Shown here: in pieces, positions 1 through 13,698 of the stretch
How positions within the stretch are numbered: the first letter of the stretch is position 1
How the letters are laid out: each line of letters starts with the position of its first letter
From: Watersipora subatra
Taxonomy: Eukaryota > Bryozoa > Gymnolaemata > Cheilostomatida > Watersiporidae
NCBI RefSeq assembly: GCF_963576615.1
Contig: NC_088710.1
Location: forward strand, 19,271,877 to 19,335,876
Direction of reading: 5' to 3'
Length of the DNA: 64,000 nucleotides
Notes under the pieces: model-generated
Database searches by the model: none
What the model saw: the letters and a program-made list of their open reading frames with translations, nothing else
Told to the model about the DNA's origin: nothing
Program-made: the position numbers and the translations under genes

Positions 1-997
1 TATACAGTTTTCTGCGTGTGACACTAAGGTTAAGTTAGGATCCAATATTATAATTAAGTAGTATTGTAATTTATCGGTACTTTATTTCAGAAATTACCTC
101 CTCACATGTGGAGACAAATATTTGCTCGTGATTTTACTTCAATAACGAAAATTTTATGCATACAAGTGGTGGCAAGTCGGAGTTTGATTAACCTTCATTC
201 AAATGAAACATGAAGGTCCAAATCGCTATAAGTTGTGTTTGGATATTATTTCTAAGCAGATAAAAAGCTATATAGTATCTTTTCAAGTTTAACCATTAGA
301 TTCTTCAAGAAGAAAACTTTGCAACAGCAAAATTACAGATATTACACTTTGTGCAAATACTTGCTAAAAATATCCGCAATGATATTCACTGTATATCAAT
401 GGTCTGGTTCTTCGGAGCATGGAAATTCACAGAGCATAAAGAACTTTTCAAATGGTCCTTTCCAAACAACATTTATACTTGAACAGAAAAAAAAAGAATC
501 TAGAAATGGGTATGTTCAATCTTCTGTTTATGTAAACTTCTATCAGGGCCACTCATGAGCTTGCCATCATATACAATTTAACATTTAATTCTACAACTAA
601 TAATTAATGATAAACTCAAATAAAATTATCTGCAAAAGAGAACATTTGCCGAAATCTTTAATTGATATGAATTAACAGCGAAGCAGATTGGATTACTATA
701 AAGATGTTTCTCTCTTTTGGTTTCAGCATTGTAATTTATAATCACAACAGAAATTTAAAAGATTCATCTACCTCAGGGCCTTCTCTGACTGAATGAGAAA
801 CTGAGTTCAACCATTTTTAAATATTCAAAAGGAATGTACGGTGTCTTTGTATTTATATAATCTGTCATAACTAAAGTTTTAGCAAAAATCATTTCGCAGA
901 GTATATAGAATTTTTACAGCAGTTGCTTTATCAATGTGGTCACCGTGATGATGCAACTACGGCTAATTATATAGAGATATGTAAAAATTTTGTGTAC
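1..997. other. No gene recognised; left-edge intron of RPS19 gene
   Basis: RPS19 reading frame stops at a splice donor at 997/996 on the minus strand, and the family's remaining C-terminal ~60 residues could not be found here, so this stretch is probably intron. Short open frames are present but carry no recognisable domain and no codon signal. AT-rich, without an obvious tandem repeat. Confidence 0.5.
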
Positions 998-1480
998 CTC
1001 CATAAATTTTTGTGAATCCGCCAACACCGCATGGTGCTCTCATATATAGGTGACGAGCGATAGAGGCTGCTCGAACGTAGAACCAATCAGGATCATTTGG
1101 TGCCATCTGTTTGAAGTGAGCCAACTTGATAATATCGCTGTTGTTCATTGGCTTCATTTTACCAGACCTAACATGAGAAGATTATTGCATTGTAAATACA
1201 GCCATATTGCAGAGCAATACCGGGATTCAATTGTTACAATCTATCTTCTACCCAGAGAGCATTACAGCAACATGATAGATCATAATTGTTAAAACTATAT
1301 ATAGCATACCATGCACTCATGAGAGTATAGTATCAAAATTCTAATAGATGTTCACAATAGTCTGCATGCTTACATACAACTAGACTAAAACTGCACATCA
1401 CCAGAAATAACTTACTTCTTAAAGAATGCCGCTAGGGCCACAACAAATTTCTGTTGGTCGACGTCCTTCACACCAGGCAT
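998..1480 (-). CDS. RPS19: Ribosomal protein S19 (eS19), 5' part, two coding exons
   Basis: Component of the 40S ribosomal subunit needed for small-subunit rRNA maturation. Two coding exons are seen: 1416-1480 begins with MPGVKDVDQQKF, and 998-1167 continues with SGK, then PDWFYVRAASIARHLYMRA and GVGGFTKIYGG. They join in phase across an AA|G codon, with GT donor and AG acceptor. The ATG lies one base after an acceptor, the usual arrangement in this gene, whose first exon is non-coding. About 80 of the family's ~145 residues are present; the tail (normally RQRNGV-like onward) is missing because the next exon lies past the left edge. The WFY.RAAS.ARHLY block is diagnostic, so the identity is secure. 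Confidence 0.95.
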
Positions 1481-1779
1481 CCTAAAACGGGTGAAGCAAA
1501 AGCTAAATTTTACAACATTCAAATAACTCTAAATGACTCTACGACATTAACATTTCCATTCAGCTATTGTAGGCATTCTGGATCTAATATATAGTGTTGG
1601 GCATGCTTTGTCTACATACATACACATTATACAGTCTAGCTTAATACATGCGTTGAAAAAAATTCGTGAATATAACCAAAATCTAGCGCATGCTAAATAT
1701 GCTATTCTTCTTTGCTTAGAGCCATTATGATATCCATAAAATTAACATATAAGCTATGTCTTAAAAATAATGCATGTAC

Positions 1780-1807
1780 CTGATATTCAATGGCGAACCG
1801 GAAAGAG
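1780..1807 (-). promoter_or_regulatory. RPS19: RPS19 non-coding first exon with 5' TOP start
   Basis: Read on the minus strand, the sequence from 1807 begins CTCTTTCCGG, the terminal oligopyrimidine tract that marks ribosomal-protein mRNAs and couples their translation to growth signalling. The exon ends in CAG before a GTACATG donor at 1779. It would splice to the acceptor just before the ATG at 1480. The start site is inferred from the tract, not measured. Confidence 0.7.
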
Positions 1808-2407
1808 CGGATATCGACAATTCTCTCAATTAACGAGACCAAGCAAAATGTTACGACGCTCATGATTGGGTAATAGGGTTGGTTGCTCGGCTCGACACCA
1901 ACTACTCGTGTCTAATGAGTTCAGTGCACTTCTCTTGAGTTGAGGTATAGGAAGGTTGGAAAATGGGAACTTGAAAATTTAATCGTGGGTATTGGTTCCA
2001 AAATATTCTAATGCGTAGAAAATTTTGTGTGAAAGTGTTACAATCATTGTTTTACGAAAATCACAGTAGTTTCTATTTAGAAAATGATTAAAAATGCCGA
2101 ACAAGATGTGTTTAAAGACTGAATGTCCAGAAAAACCTTAGCGAAAGCAAAATACGTTAGCAGTGTTTTTTATGTCATGGTTTGTACTAGTTGGTGGCTG
2201 TTGTAAGGCCAAAGTTATAAACTATACCCCTATTTTATGTAATATTTAAGGTATACTTTGGGTTTCTCCAAAGTGTTTGCTTGTGCTGTGATATTCTCTT
2301 TTCACATTTGTTTATATTAAGTTCTTGTTGTTTTAAATTTATATAAGGTCTCAAGTTGTCATGAAGTCTATTAATTATTTTGCTAGGTGTAAAAGCTATA
2401 TAATAGC
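1808..2407. promoter_or_regulatory. Divergent intergenic region between RPS19 and PP2D1
   Basis: About 600 bases separate the RPS19 TOP start (minus) from the PP2D1 initiation codon (plus). It should hold both promoters. No clear TATA box was identified for either gene. No gene or repeat is seen in it. Confidence 0.5.
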
Positions 2408-5400
2408 ATGGCGTTAGCAGTAAAGAACAAACCACCACTTCCTGTTACTCAACTATCTAAGGGACTAATTGAGGCTCTTGCAGAGGCACGAACTCCTTCT
2501 CCGAGTGGAGTTGCCAAGGAATTGAGAACAAGTCAAAAGGAAACTTTTTCAGAAGGCAGTATGTTGTTGCTTCACAAATTATTTTGTTGGATGATAAATA
2601 TTACGCTAAATTCTAGAGATACCGGGCAAGAATATTGCAATAGAGTTCCAATATGATCTTATCAAGCCCTATTTTTGCTTAAAAAACTAGTAGTACACTA
2701 TTTTTTACAAATAATATAAAAGCATTTTGTTCATAGAACTTCGGTCAAAGTTAATATTAAGCTATAAAATAGATGAGTGGCGATTAAGCGCGGAGTGTGA
2801 GGTTTTCAAGCATTTCATTATTAGTGCCAGCTATGTTACTAACTTGCGTTCGACATACTTTACTACGTTAATCACATCTCATCATTTGCTTTCAGCCATT
2901 CTCGGCCTAAAGGACATATTTTATGAAAATGAGCCTGACCTGACGTACTACTGCAGTCGCTGTGGCCGGTTTATAAGCCTTCTTTCCTTACGAGATCACA
3001 AAGCCTTTCATAATGCCTTGTCTACACTTGAATTTTCCCATTTGCCCAATTCTATAAAAACGATCATTGCCAAAAGAAAACAACTTCTTAAAAATCTTAA
3101 GGTAAGCCAATATGTGCTTCGCTCTCACAGACTATACTCTCTGTGTAGGTTCGCATATGTCTATAGGCCCAAAGTTAGCAAGTCAGGTTTATTAAATAGT
3201 TTTTTATGGGAATGGCCAATGAGAGAAAATAATGGGGTTGGCTTCTATCGTATGCGTATTTGGCATGTTTCCCTCATTAAACGGGTCTTATGATTTCCTA
3301 TCTAATAACAGTCATTATGAACTGTCACAAGGTATCTAAGGCTGCCTATTGCTGTGATAGGCCTAGTAGTACCGCTTGTTATTATAACTAGTACTAATAC
3401 TGTCAATGTACTATATTGATAACTATGCTAATAACTAGCACTTGTGGTTATTATAACTAGTACTACTACTGCTAATGTACTATACTAATAACTATACTAA
3501 TAACTAGTACTACTTGTTATTATAACTTCACTCATTGTTATTACCAATAAACTTCAATTCAATGCTGACACCTTGCAGCAAACTGCTGAGGAAGAGGGGA
3601 CAACTTTAAACATTAAAAAGGTTCATCAAGTGGATGATGCATATGAAATTCTCAAGCAAGAATTGGAAGATACCTTTGAGTCTTGTTGCAAGATTGATGA
3701 AGACATCACGTGTAATGTCGATAGCTACGATTTGGCCTGCAGTGTCGGGTGCGTGTCAGCGATCGGACACTGCAGCGATCCGAACTCAAGATGGAAAGCA
3801 AAGATGGAAGATTGCAAAGTTTATCAGGACTGTTTTGGTAATGATCCAAACAAGGCATTTATAGGTTTGTATGATGGACACAATGGGAGATACGCTTCAG
3901 CTGTGGCAGCCAATGAGCTCCATTACCTCCTCCTCAGAGAGCTTGCCAAATTTGACTCGAAGATCTCATGCAAGTGTACGTACAACATGCTTGAAGAGAA
4001 TGATATATCACAATTTGACCTCATTCGTCCCCCAGCCGTGCCATGCGGACACACTCGAGAGATGCATAAAGAGAGTAGTAACTTCGTTCATCAGGTCATC
4101 TATACATGTGAGAAGTCTGACGACGAAGGAACCAATCATCTTTCTTCTCATCATCCAATCAAATGCAAACCTAGTGAAGAAAGTCTTTCGCCCGTAGCAT
4201 CAGGGAAAGTAAGTTTTTGGAATAGATGGTTATATTTTAGCATTTTAGGAGTTATCTGTCTCTAGATCAGAGTGGCACTGTTTGATGTTTTCTTGGATGC
4301 TAGAGGTGGAACGAGACAGGTTTTTTAAGTTCGAGACGAGACTCGAGACACTGTCTTGTAAAAATTCGAGACACGAGACAGTAAAATAATGAGCATTTGG
4401 TGATGATTTCACTACACAAGCACTAGCTACTTGGTATATATAAAATTAATAAAACTATTTTTAAATTGAATTTTCGCCTGGTGTAAACGATTTAAATACA
4501 ACATTTTAATAGTGATATGCATGTAGTTTTTGTAAACAAAAGTGACACAAACAGCTCTAAAATACCGAAGTTATATATTCTAAGAATTTTGAGCTTGATT
4601 GATCATAATTATTATAAACATATTGCTTTGTACATGTATATTTTTACCATCTATTGAATAGTTCTTACTTTTTAATGTAATGAAACCGATAGCCGTCGCT
4701 CTACAAAGAAATACCGCAACTAAAAGAACACACGATAACACTTTCATTCTTATCGTTTCATTAATGTTAAGTGTTGTTTGTGTATTAACTGTAGTATGTG
4801 AATTATATTTAAATTGTACTCATGAACTTATATTAATTACTGTATACATGCACATGTATATTCTTATATTGAGCTAACAAAACGTCATTGTTAACCAAAC
4901 ACGGACTATGGTCGACACGGCCTTTCGTTCGTTTCTCCGTGTCCGGGCAAGTTTTACCCGCGATTGGTAGTATATACGTAAAAGAGGCCCGAATTTTATG
5001 AAGGGCAGTTGGTGTTTAGACACGATACGATAAAATACAGACATTTTACCCGCAAAAGTCTTATTTATTAAATTGGATTATCCGAAGAGTAATTAGATAC
5101 GACCCGGTATCTGTTTTAAGGACACAGAACCGAACTAAAATATAACAGGGCCGTTGTCCGGACTACATGATTAGACTCAGTGGCCAACATAATCAATAGC
5201 AACAGGTAGTAACGGACCGGGTATAACTTTAAAGGCAGTTGCCCGCAATCCATTACAATATATGGAGTTGTCGCTACCGTAAAAAGCCATGTTTTAACAA
5301 CCGTGCGCAGGCGCTTTAGTTCTATTTCCTGTCTCGAGTTTGGCAATAGTTAAGTCAAGACGAGACCGATACGCGACGAGACAGATCGATACTCGAGACA

Positions 5401-8400
5401 TCTCGTGTCTCGTTCCACCTCTATTGGATGCACCCGACATTAGTTGATACAATTGGTAAAGTTATGTTTCCTAGTACCCTGGCAGTCTAGTGTGCCATGA
5501 CAGATAGTCAGGTGTAATAACTATACATACAATTATTCTATAATACTAGTAGGCGTAATTACCATAGATAGACTTATTCTTAAACGCCGGAGGATGGTTG
5601 AGTTGCACAGACGGTAGCATGTCTGGCTGCTAAGCAAATTGTCTGAGTTCGAATCACATGTAATGCAATCTTTTTCCTCAAGATCCAACCATGGCTACGG
5701 ATCGGCATGACTCTTATTATAGTAAAGCTACCGGATAATAATTTTAACTTATATGTTAGGCGCAAGTTTTAATTTGGATTGTTATTGATTTTAATCATTA
5801 GTCTAATTTAATAATTCAAATTAGTTTAATTAAATAATTCATTCATTACTTGCTTGTCATCTCTCCACACTTTTCCTTTAAGCTTGTTTTATGTTAGTCA
5901 TTGTTCACAGACAGAGTGTGTAAGGGAAGTTGGCATAAAAGACATACGATACAAACCGAATTGTTTAGCTTAGTTACACTTTTTCGTAACGTAGTATGGG
6001 TAAAGTCGTAATGAGTCCAAACTGAATGAGTCTGAGGTGTACATACCTTCAGTTCTGATGTTGCTAGATTTAAACATTAGACTTTTTCCGGTAACTATAC
6101 CATGTTTGCATGACTATGGCAATTATAAACACACATAGCAATGTGTAAACAGTGTAGCAGGTGTACATGCTGTGATAATATCTTTGATAAGTTTGTTTTT
6201 TGTATCTCTTATAAGCCATTGCAGGGCTCACAGGTACATTGCGACGATATTGCTACATAATAAATATCGTTGATCTACACTCACGCTCTTGTTTTAAAGA
6301 GGCAATTAATGTAGCTGTCTGTCACTTGGTTTTCTATTTCTCAGGCTATTATACTTTTAGTAATAGCTATTGTTTTCATTAAGGAAAACTTGAAAACAAA
6401 TTAATGGGAGTATGAAATATTTGTCTCAACTCGCATTTTTAACTTAATGAATGTAGCTTAATAGTTATAGTACTGGGCAGAGTGCTTGTACTTATCACAG
6501 AATTAGCAGTAAGCCTAGCGATTTCCTGGATTTCTCCCAATTCTAATCAGATAGTCCCCAGGTGGGTGTTCAAGAGGCTAGTTCCTAGGAACCAGAGGGA
6601 GTATTTATACTATAAAATTTTAGCGATTCAGTAGAAGGAGCGACGCATATGAGTGTGAACTTTAGTTAAAATCAGCTAAAAGTTTCTTAAATGAATATCT
6701 TAAACACATAATGATAAAGTGGGATTTATCGATGTAAATAATCAGCTAAGTTGAGCTTAGCCAACTGTGATCTTTTCTTTGAATTCTACTCATTTTTATC
6801 GATGTTGTGTGCTCATACGATACCGGTTTTGCCTGGGAATATCCAGGTGATGTATTGCTTATACTAAAATACTTTGCTGCGATATAAATGCAGCTCTTCT
6901 ATTATGCGTAACTTTTACATTTTGGGTCCAATGGCGTAGCCCATCCCTATATAACCCTGTAGGTCAAGGATGAATATAGCCGGCATATGAAGGCAGCTTT
7001 CAAAATGGCTTACAAGCTGACAGATCGAGTGCTTGCTTTTGGAGGAGACGAAAAGTCGAGAGTTCGATGGAGCGGCTGTTCAGCTGTAACATTAATTTTA
7101 GAAAATGTCAGTGACAACCTCACACCCATAGCTCTACCATTATCAAGGTACAACTGGGTTTGGCTAGATATGGTTTGTTAGGTTGCTATATACACCAGTA
7201 TACTCTCTTTATAGAGTTTGCTCAATGTTATTTAGTCGACTGTACAATAGCATCTGATAGTTTACAATGCATGCACATTCGCCTGTTGTGTTTGAACTTT
7301 AATTGGATTTCGAAATGTGTCTCGAATGCATCGATTTTGTAGACTTAGCCATGTATGTAGGAGTTGTGTTCTCAAAAACAACTTCTTTTAATTTAGGGTA
7401 CACTATTCATCAGTTTGTAATATTTGTAGGGAACAGACAGATGAGGCTAAGTTAGCTGTTGATGTGCCTGCAGATAAATCCAAGACTTATGAAGAACTAC
7501 GGACAGTGGGCAGGCTTCATATAGCAAACACAGGTATTTAATTGTATCATTATTGTTCGGTATGTATTTTTTCATTTCATGCATAAATCTATGATACTTT
7601 GTATGAGTTTAGGTTTTCCTTTATAACTCTTTGATACTTTGTATGAGTTTTGGTTTCGGTGTATAAGTCTATGATACTATGTATGACTCTAGGTCTCCCT
7701 GTATAAGTCTATGGTACTATGCATGAGTCTAGGTCTCCCTGTATAAGTCTATGATACTTAGTATGGGTCTAGAACGTGTTGTATAAGTCTATGATACTTT
7801 GTATTGGTGTATAAATTTTTGTACAACTGTATATGGTGCTGTGGATTGCTAGTAGATTTCTCATACACTGTTTCATGTGCAGACTTTCTCATATTATGGA
7901 TGTTTATTACACACTGTATCAGTTGTAGAAGTACATCATGTGTATATCCACTCAGTCACTGTATCTTTAGTACTATCGCTCATGTACTGGATCATAAGTA
8001 ACCTTGTATCACATTAGTGTGTATATATGGAGTATGTGTATGATTCGTGCCAGTTTGTTCAGAGTTGGTGATATAGACAGAGTTCCACATAACGGGTGCT
8101 CACGGCTATTGACTTATATATCAGGTGCACATAGATAAACGATTAAAACTTAAGATATACATTTGAAGCATAATCCATCATAGATGCAAACATTTTTGAG
8201 AAAAGTGGCCAGATCTTTAGACTTGGATAGCAAAAGTTACCGAAGCTTCTAACACCTACTCAAGTGGCTACAACTTTATGTACATGTGTATGCTGTAAAA
8301 GTAGTCATAACTTGTAACATACTGTACAAATGGCACCAAATACACGTACATGTGTACAGCAAAAGCGGTAGCTTTTTTAGTACAAGCTACAAATATTGCT

Positions 8401-11400
8401 TCTTATTTTCTTATATTAAAATTGAGCTCACTCGTGTATGAAAGTTGTTTCACTAGTGGTTCGGGTCTAAGGGTGAACTGAGTACGTTGAGAGCAGTTCG
8501 GGTGTGTATTGCAGGTAACTGTCATGCTGTGTTGGTAAGAGACAATAGGCCATATCTGCTCACTAAGCCCCACACGTATGAGAATACAAAAGAGAGACAC
8601 AGAATCACCTCCTCAGGTATTCATCTTCGGTTAATATTTTCAGTTTTGAATCTTTGGGGCAGCTAATAGCTACACTTCTTGATTTCTCTTGTTTAATTGT
8701 TTTTACCAGCTGCGTGCTATAAACATAAACTGTTGAATTATTATGTGAACTTCTAAAAATGCATTTGTGTAATAAACTTTCCAGTTTTTAAATAATAACA
8801 TGGTAGGTATATTGACTAGTTGACAAGGTAATAATTACTTTTAAGACAGAGTTCCAAAAATCCTCTCCAAGATGACAACATTTTTAACAATTTCAAATCG
8901 TGTATTGGCGGTCATAATATTGTGGTGGGGTTGGAACATTTTTGCGATTGCGTTAGCTAGTTGATGTGGTGTCTTATGATACACCAGCTAGTTGATGTGG
9001 TGTCTTATGATACACCAGCTAGTTGATGTGGTGTCTTATGATACACCAGCTAGTTGATGTGGTGTCTTATGATACCCCAGCTAGTTGATGTGGTGTCTTA
9101 TGATACCCCAGCTAGTTGATGTGGTGTCTTATGATACCCCAGCTAGTTGATGTGGTGTCTTATGATACCCCAGCTAGTTGATGTGGTGTCTTATGATACA
9201 CCAGCTAGTTGATGTGGTGTCTTATGGTACCCCAGCTAGTTGATGTGGTGTCTTATGATACCCCAGCTAGTTGATGTGGTGTCTTATGATACACCAGCTA
9301 GTTGATGTGGTGTCTTATGATACACCAGCTAGTTGATGTGGTGTCTTATGATACACCAGCTAGTTGATGTGGTGTCTTATGATACCCTAGCTAGTTGATG
9401 TGGTGTCTTATGATACCCTAGCTAGTTGATGTGGTGTCTCATGTAGCCTGTCTTAACAAACTGTTGTTTTTGCGGAGTTGTCCCCATCGAGCGGAGCGAG
9501 GAAAAAACAGCTTGTCACAATACGCACTGCACCTGATGCATCAGCTGCACGGAAAGGGAGTTGTTCTCTTCCGTTTATGCGGTTTGGCCGCGATGTTATG
9601 TCGGTCGCTCCACTGGTAATCCTTAAGGATCTAGCCCAAAAATTTATGTGAAAAAAAAAGATAAAAATGTTCAACCAGAGTCCAGTCTCTTCGGTAAACT
9701 TTAGTAGAACTTAAGTTCTAGTAAAGTTTACCGCAGAGCAATGATGAGTAATAACGGTTCAGTAATTACTTGCTGTATGTAGTATTTTCTTTTCCTTGGC
9801 TGGTTCATTTGTGTTTTGAAGACAGATGGATTACTATTAATGTAAACGCTTCTCTTCACTAAGCTGACCACCCATGTTGATCAACTGCTCTGCTATAGGT
9901 GGCACATTTAGTCAGAGTGCACGAGAAATACGGGTGAATGGCATCTCCCTCACAACCCGAGGCCTTGGCAATCATGGGGACCCTGTTCTTAAGGCTTTAA
10001 TAAGCGTGGAGCCTCACTGCACTACTCTTGCCATAGACCAATATGCTCAAATGCTCATCATTGCTACTGCAGGCGTATGGCAAGTTTTCACACCTGAAGA
10101 AGCTGCTGAACTTCTGTTGCAGGTTGGTGGTACATAGACTTACAGAATGGAGAACATTCAGTTTCATGTCTCTGAAAGTTCATTGAGATTCATCTGGCTT
10201 CATTGTCCAATCATTAGGATTAACCTTTTCTGGCTAGCAGATACAATTCGGAGTTGTATTCTTTTAAAAATCACTTGAATTTTTTTACCGTTAGAGTTTT
10301 TCAAATGTTTGCAAACTTGGGGAGTTTTATTGTTGTGCATGCTTGTACCTGTTTTATTCGTTGTTTTGTTCTCGGCAAGCATGGTGGTCATACCAAAAGT
10401 TAAAACTGCATCATTCATCTGAAAGCTAACATTGATGTCTGTAAAAGATGCTTGTTGTCTTAATCTTTGTTCCGATGAGCTGTGCATTGTGATGTCTTTG
10501 GCTTGTGTTCTTGACAGTTTTTATTGGTAAAAAACTAGGTTACAGATAAAAGTTACACCAGAAGCAGCCATAACTAGTATTGGTTGTACTTAACATTTAC
10601 AAACTTGTAGATTATCTATATTCTACCTGTTTGGTATTTATGTGCATAAATATCTAAAGATGGATATTTGATTGGACAAAAAAACCTTTAAAGTGAACCA
10701 CTTTTACACAATTCCTTCCGCATTTATTACTTTGCATAAAAATGTTTTTACTATGTTGAGATGCAGTTTTTGAATCAAATTTTTATAGCAATTTATTTTT
10801 ATTATAAACAACAAGCAATTGTCTGATAATGTCAAGTAGCATTTGCTCTGGCAACACTGCGTTTCCTTATCTCCACATGTGGTAGTAATATGGCTATGCT
10901 CCCATCGTCAATCGCGCGTAACTATGACCAAAATAAAAGCTTTGGTACAACGGAAAACAATAAACTATGGTGAACTTCCATAAAATCGAGCAATAGTTTA
11001 TACCAAAGTGGTGATTAAATCCTCGCTGTTTGAAGAAAAGAGCTGTGTTATAGCCGTTGTGCTAGTGATAGCCTCATCACACAGATCTGTCCTGTTGTTT
11101 TATAGTTTGCGGTTAAGATTAAGGTGAAGGTAGGCATGTTGATTTATCCTCCCATGACCTTACATAGCAGTATTAGAAACACAGCTTGTAGTTGCATATA
11201 CGTTGTGGATGGAAATGTTGCTAGGAATTGTCTCTTGTAGCTGTTGTAGTTCATTAGTGAACTAAGATTTAAGGCTAAATGGAGTGAAACATAAGCTAAG
11301 TTAAAGAAGGGATGATCGTTGTTGATGTATAGCGTTACCAATGACTCCTGTTGACATCGGCTCAATTCAAAATTAATCATGTTTTTTTTATGAAAAATTG

Positions 11401-13658
11401 TCATTTTTGATACATTAATTTCTAGCACCGTGACAAAGGATCAGTCAGATCACAGCAACCATAGTTCAAAGCTTCACTTGCTGAGAGTTGTTTGACCTTG
11501 ATACTCTATATTTGAATTGAACTCCTGGTGTTTTTCAGGTTCAAATGTAAAATGTTTTAATTGAAAATGTGTTTTTACTTTGTTTAGCTTTGAATATTAC
11601 AATATCAAAATGCAGCTGAATTTGTTGGTTTCGTTAAATAGATGTACAACAAATATTCTTGCCATCTAATTCTGGTATTTAGTTGTTTTGTCAATAGCTC
11701 TGGTTATTACTATTTATATTGTTTGCAAAATATTTTGTATTGGTATTATTCTATTTATATAAAATATCTAAAAAAGGCTTCCTCGGGTATTTAAAGGTAA
11801 TGTTAAAATTAATTAACTCTTTGAAGTTGTTTCTGCTCAAGTAAATTTTCTATACACCTTTTTGTCAATAACATTTGGTAACCTATTTTAACTGAAAACT
11901 TATTCAACATTGAATCATAGATTTATCCAACATTCCTAACAAAAGCTTAGAGTTATCTCTCAGCATAAAGGTTGTTATTCAGATAATTGTAGGAACTATT
12001 ACACTCAATATCCTATAATCATTGCTAGCGTGTAAGCGCTGTCATAAGAGGAGGCAATTCCTGGCTCATTCCACATCCATCCTAGGCAGATATTATGTTC
12101 TCAGAATAGTGATCAAAGATTTTGTTCCATCTCCTGCTGTAGTGGAATTCCCCACTGCTAATGCTTATAACACTACCTGCATGAACCCCAGTAATTCATA
12201 CTGGCTTTCTCCTTGCATCATCCTATTGCCTTTAATTCATTGAAAATATGTTATTCTCAGCCAAGGTTATAGCGGGTCAACCACATTGAAAGGTATATCC
12301 ATCATTAAATGGGTTTTATGTCATCCATTTTGGAGAGCGCTGTCAAAGATTTGATCAGGTTTTCATTGTAAGCTTTTATTTTTTTAAAAGAATTTGTAGA
12401 ATTTTTCAGATAATAAAGCAGTCGAGATCAGCTGGCTATGCTAGTGATAATAATGATAGCTGTCTTTGAAGCCAAAAAACTTTATGAGTTTCCATAACTT
12501 TCAATAATAACGCAATGTATTCTATTATATTTGTTAGGGCGTGAGATGGCTTTCTGGTTAAATTCGCACATTTTTGTAGAAGCCCCTATTGACGTACTTA
12601 TGCTATTACTGTTGCTTTTGGCTTTGCCAATTTGTACAGTTTTATGAGGTCTGATTAACGAGTTGCCGTTTTTGCTTTAAAACTAAAAATTAAACAAAAT
12701 ATGATATTTTGTCGCTAAGTTTCTGTCGGATGTAAGGTAATGGTTGTGTCAGTTTTTAGTGTAATCATTGATTTAGGAAAAAGACTAACATTGACTTTTT
12801 CGTTCTATTTATTTCTAGCAAGAATAAGGAGGTTAATTATAGATGTGTGAATAGGGTAAAATTTAAAAGTATTATAAATCTGTTCTATAGGGTTATTACC
12901 CGATGAGAATGTCTACCGTTAACTTGAATATGGCACGTAAAATTGGCTTTAAACATTAGTATCAAACAAACATATTGAAGATGATTTCAGAGAAAAACAT
13001 CAAGTCAGCTTCTTTCCCAGACTTGTGAGGAATGATGATTAGTTGTGCTGACCCGCATGTGATATTCCATCATCATGTGTGCCAAAGAAACATCGCTGTT
13101 GAAGTATGTGTAAAATTGCTCCTTTCAGCTTCTTCCCCAGAATCGCATGCCGACCCCTGGCTATATCTCCCCAAGTGTCAGCATGCTTAGATCACAAGCA
13201 CAAGTAGACAATGCTGGTGCTCGCTCTAACATTGAGTACAGTAAGACATCAGCCCGGCCAGGTAGTTTCCTCCATCTATTTATTTACTGTGCTTTGCATG
13301 CTTCTACTGCTTCTATCGAGGGGTTGCATGCAAAGCATGCAACCCCTCGATAGCTCAGTACGACTAACGCAGTCTAATTTAGTAATCTTCCGCCTAACAT
13401 TCACTCTTTTAGCAGAGAAACATATTTTAAACGCTTAATGTTAAACCATTGATTTGAATTCAGTTGCTAAATAGTTCTAACTGTCGCCCTATTTTTTGTT
13501 TTGAAGTTCTTGTATGGCATAAATTGAAAAACATTTCTGTGTGAAATAAAATTATTGCCAACAAGGTAATATATATATACATAAAATATACATACATATA
13601 CATAATATATATCTCATTTTTGAGCAATTGTGACCTTGATCGTTCTTTCGTTGAGGTC

Positions 13659-13698
<40 letters not shown>

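Noticed and set aside
319-558. Plus-strand 79-codon open frame
   Set aside because: No homology recognised, low-complexity stretch and no splice or codon signal; it lies in the presumed RPS19 intron.
5590-5670. tRNA gene
   Set aside because: Has a B-box but does not fold as a complete cloverleaf and is repeated in diverged copies; it is the tRNA-like part of a SINE.
8954-9440. CRISPR-like repeat array
   Set aside because: Units are directly contiguous with no spacers and the genome is eukaryotic; it is a minisatellite.
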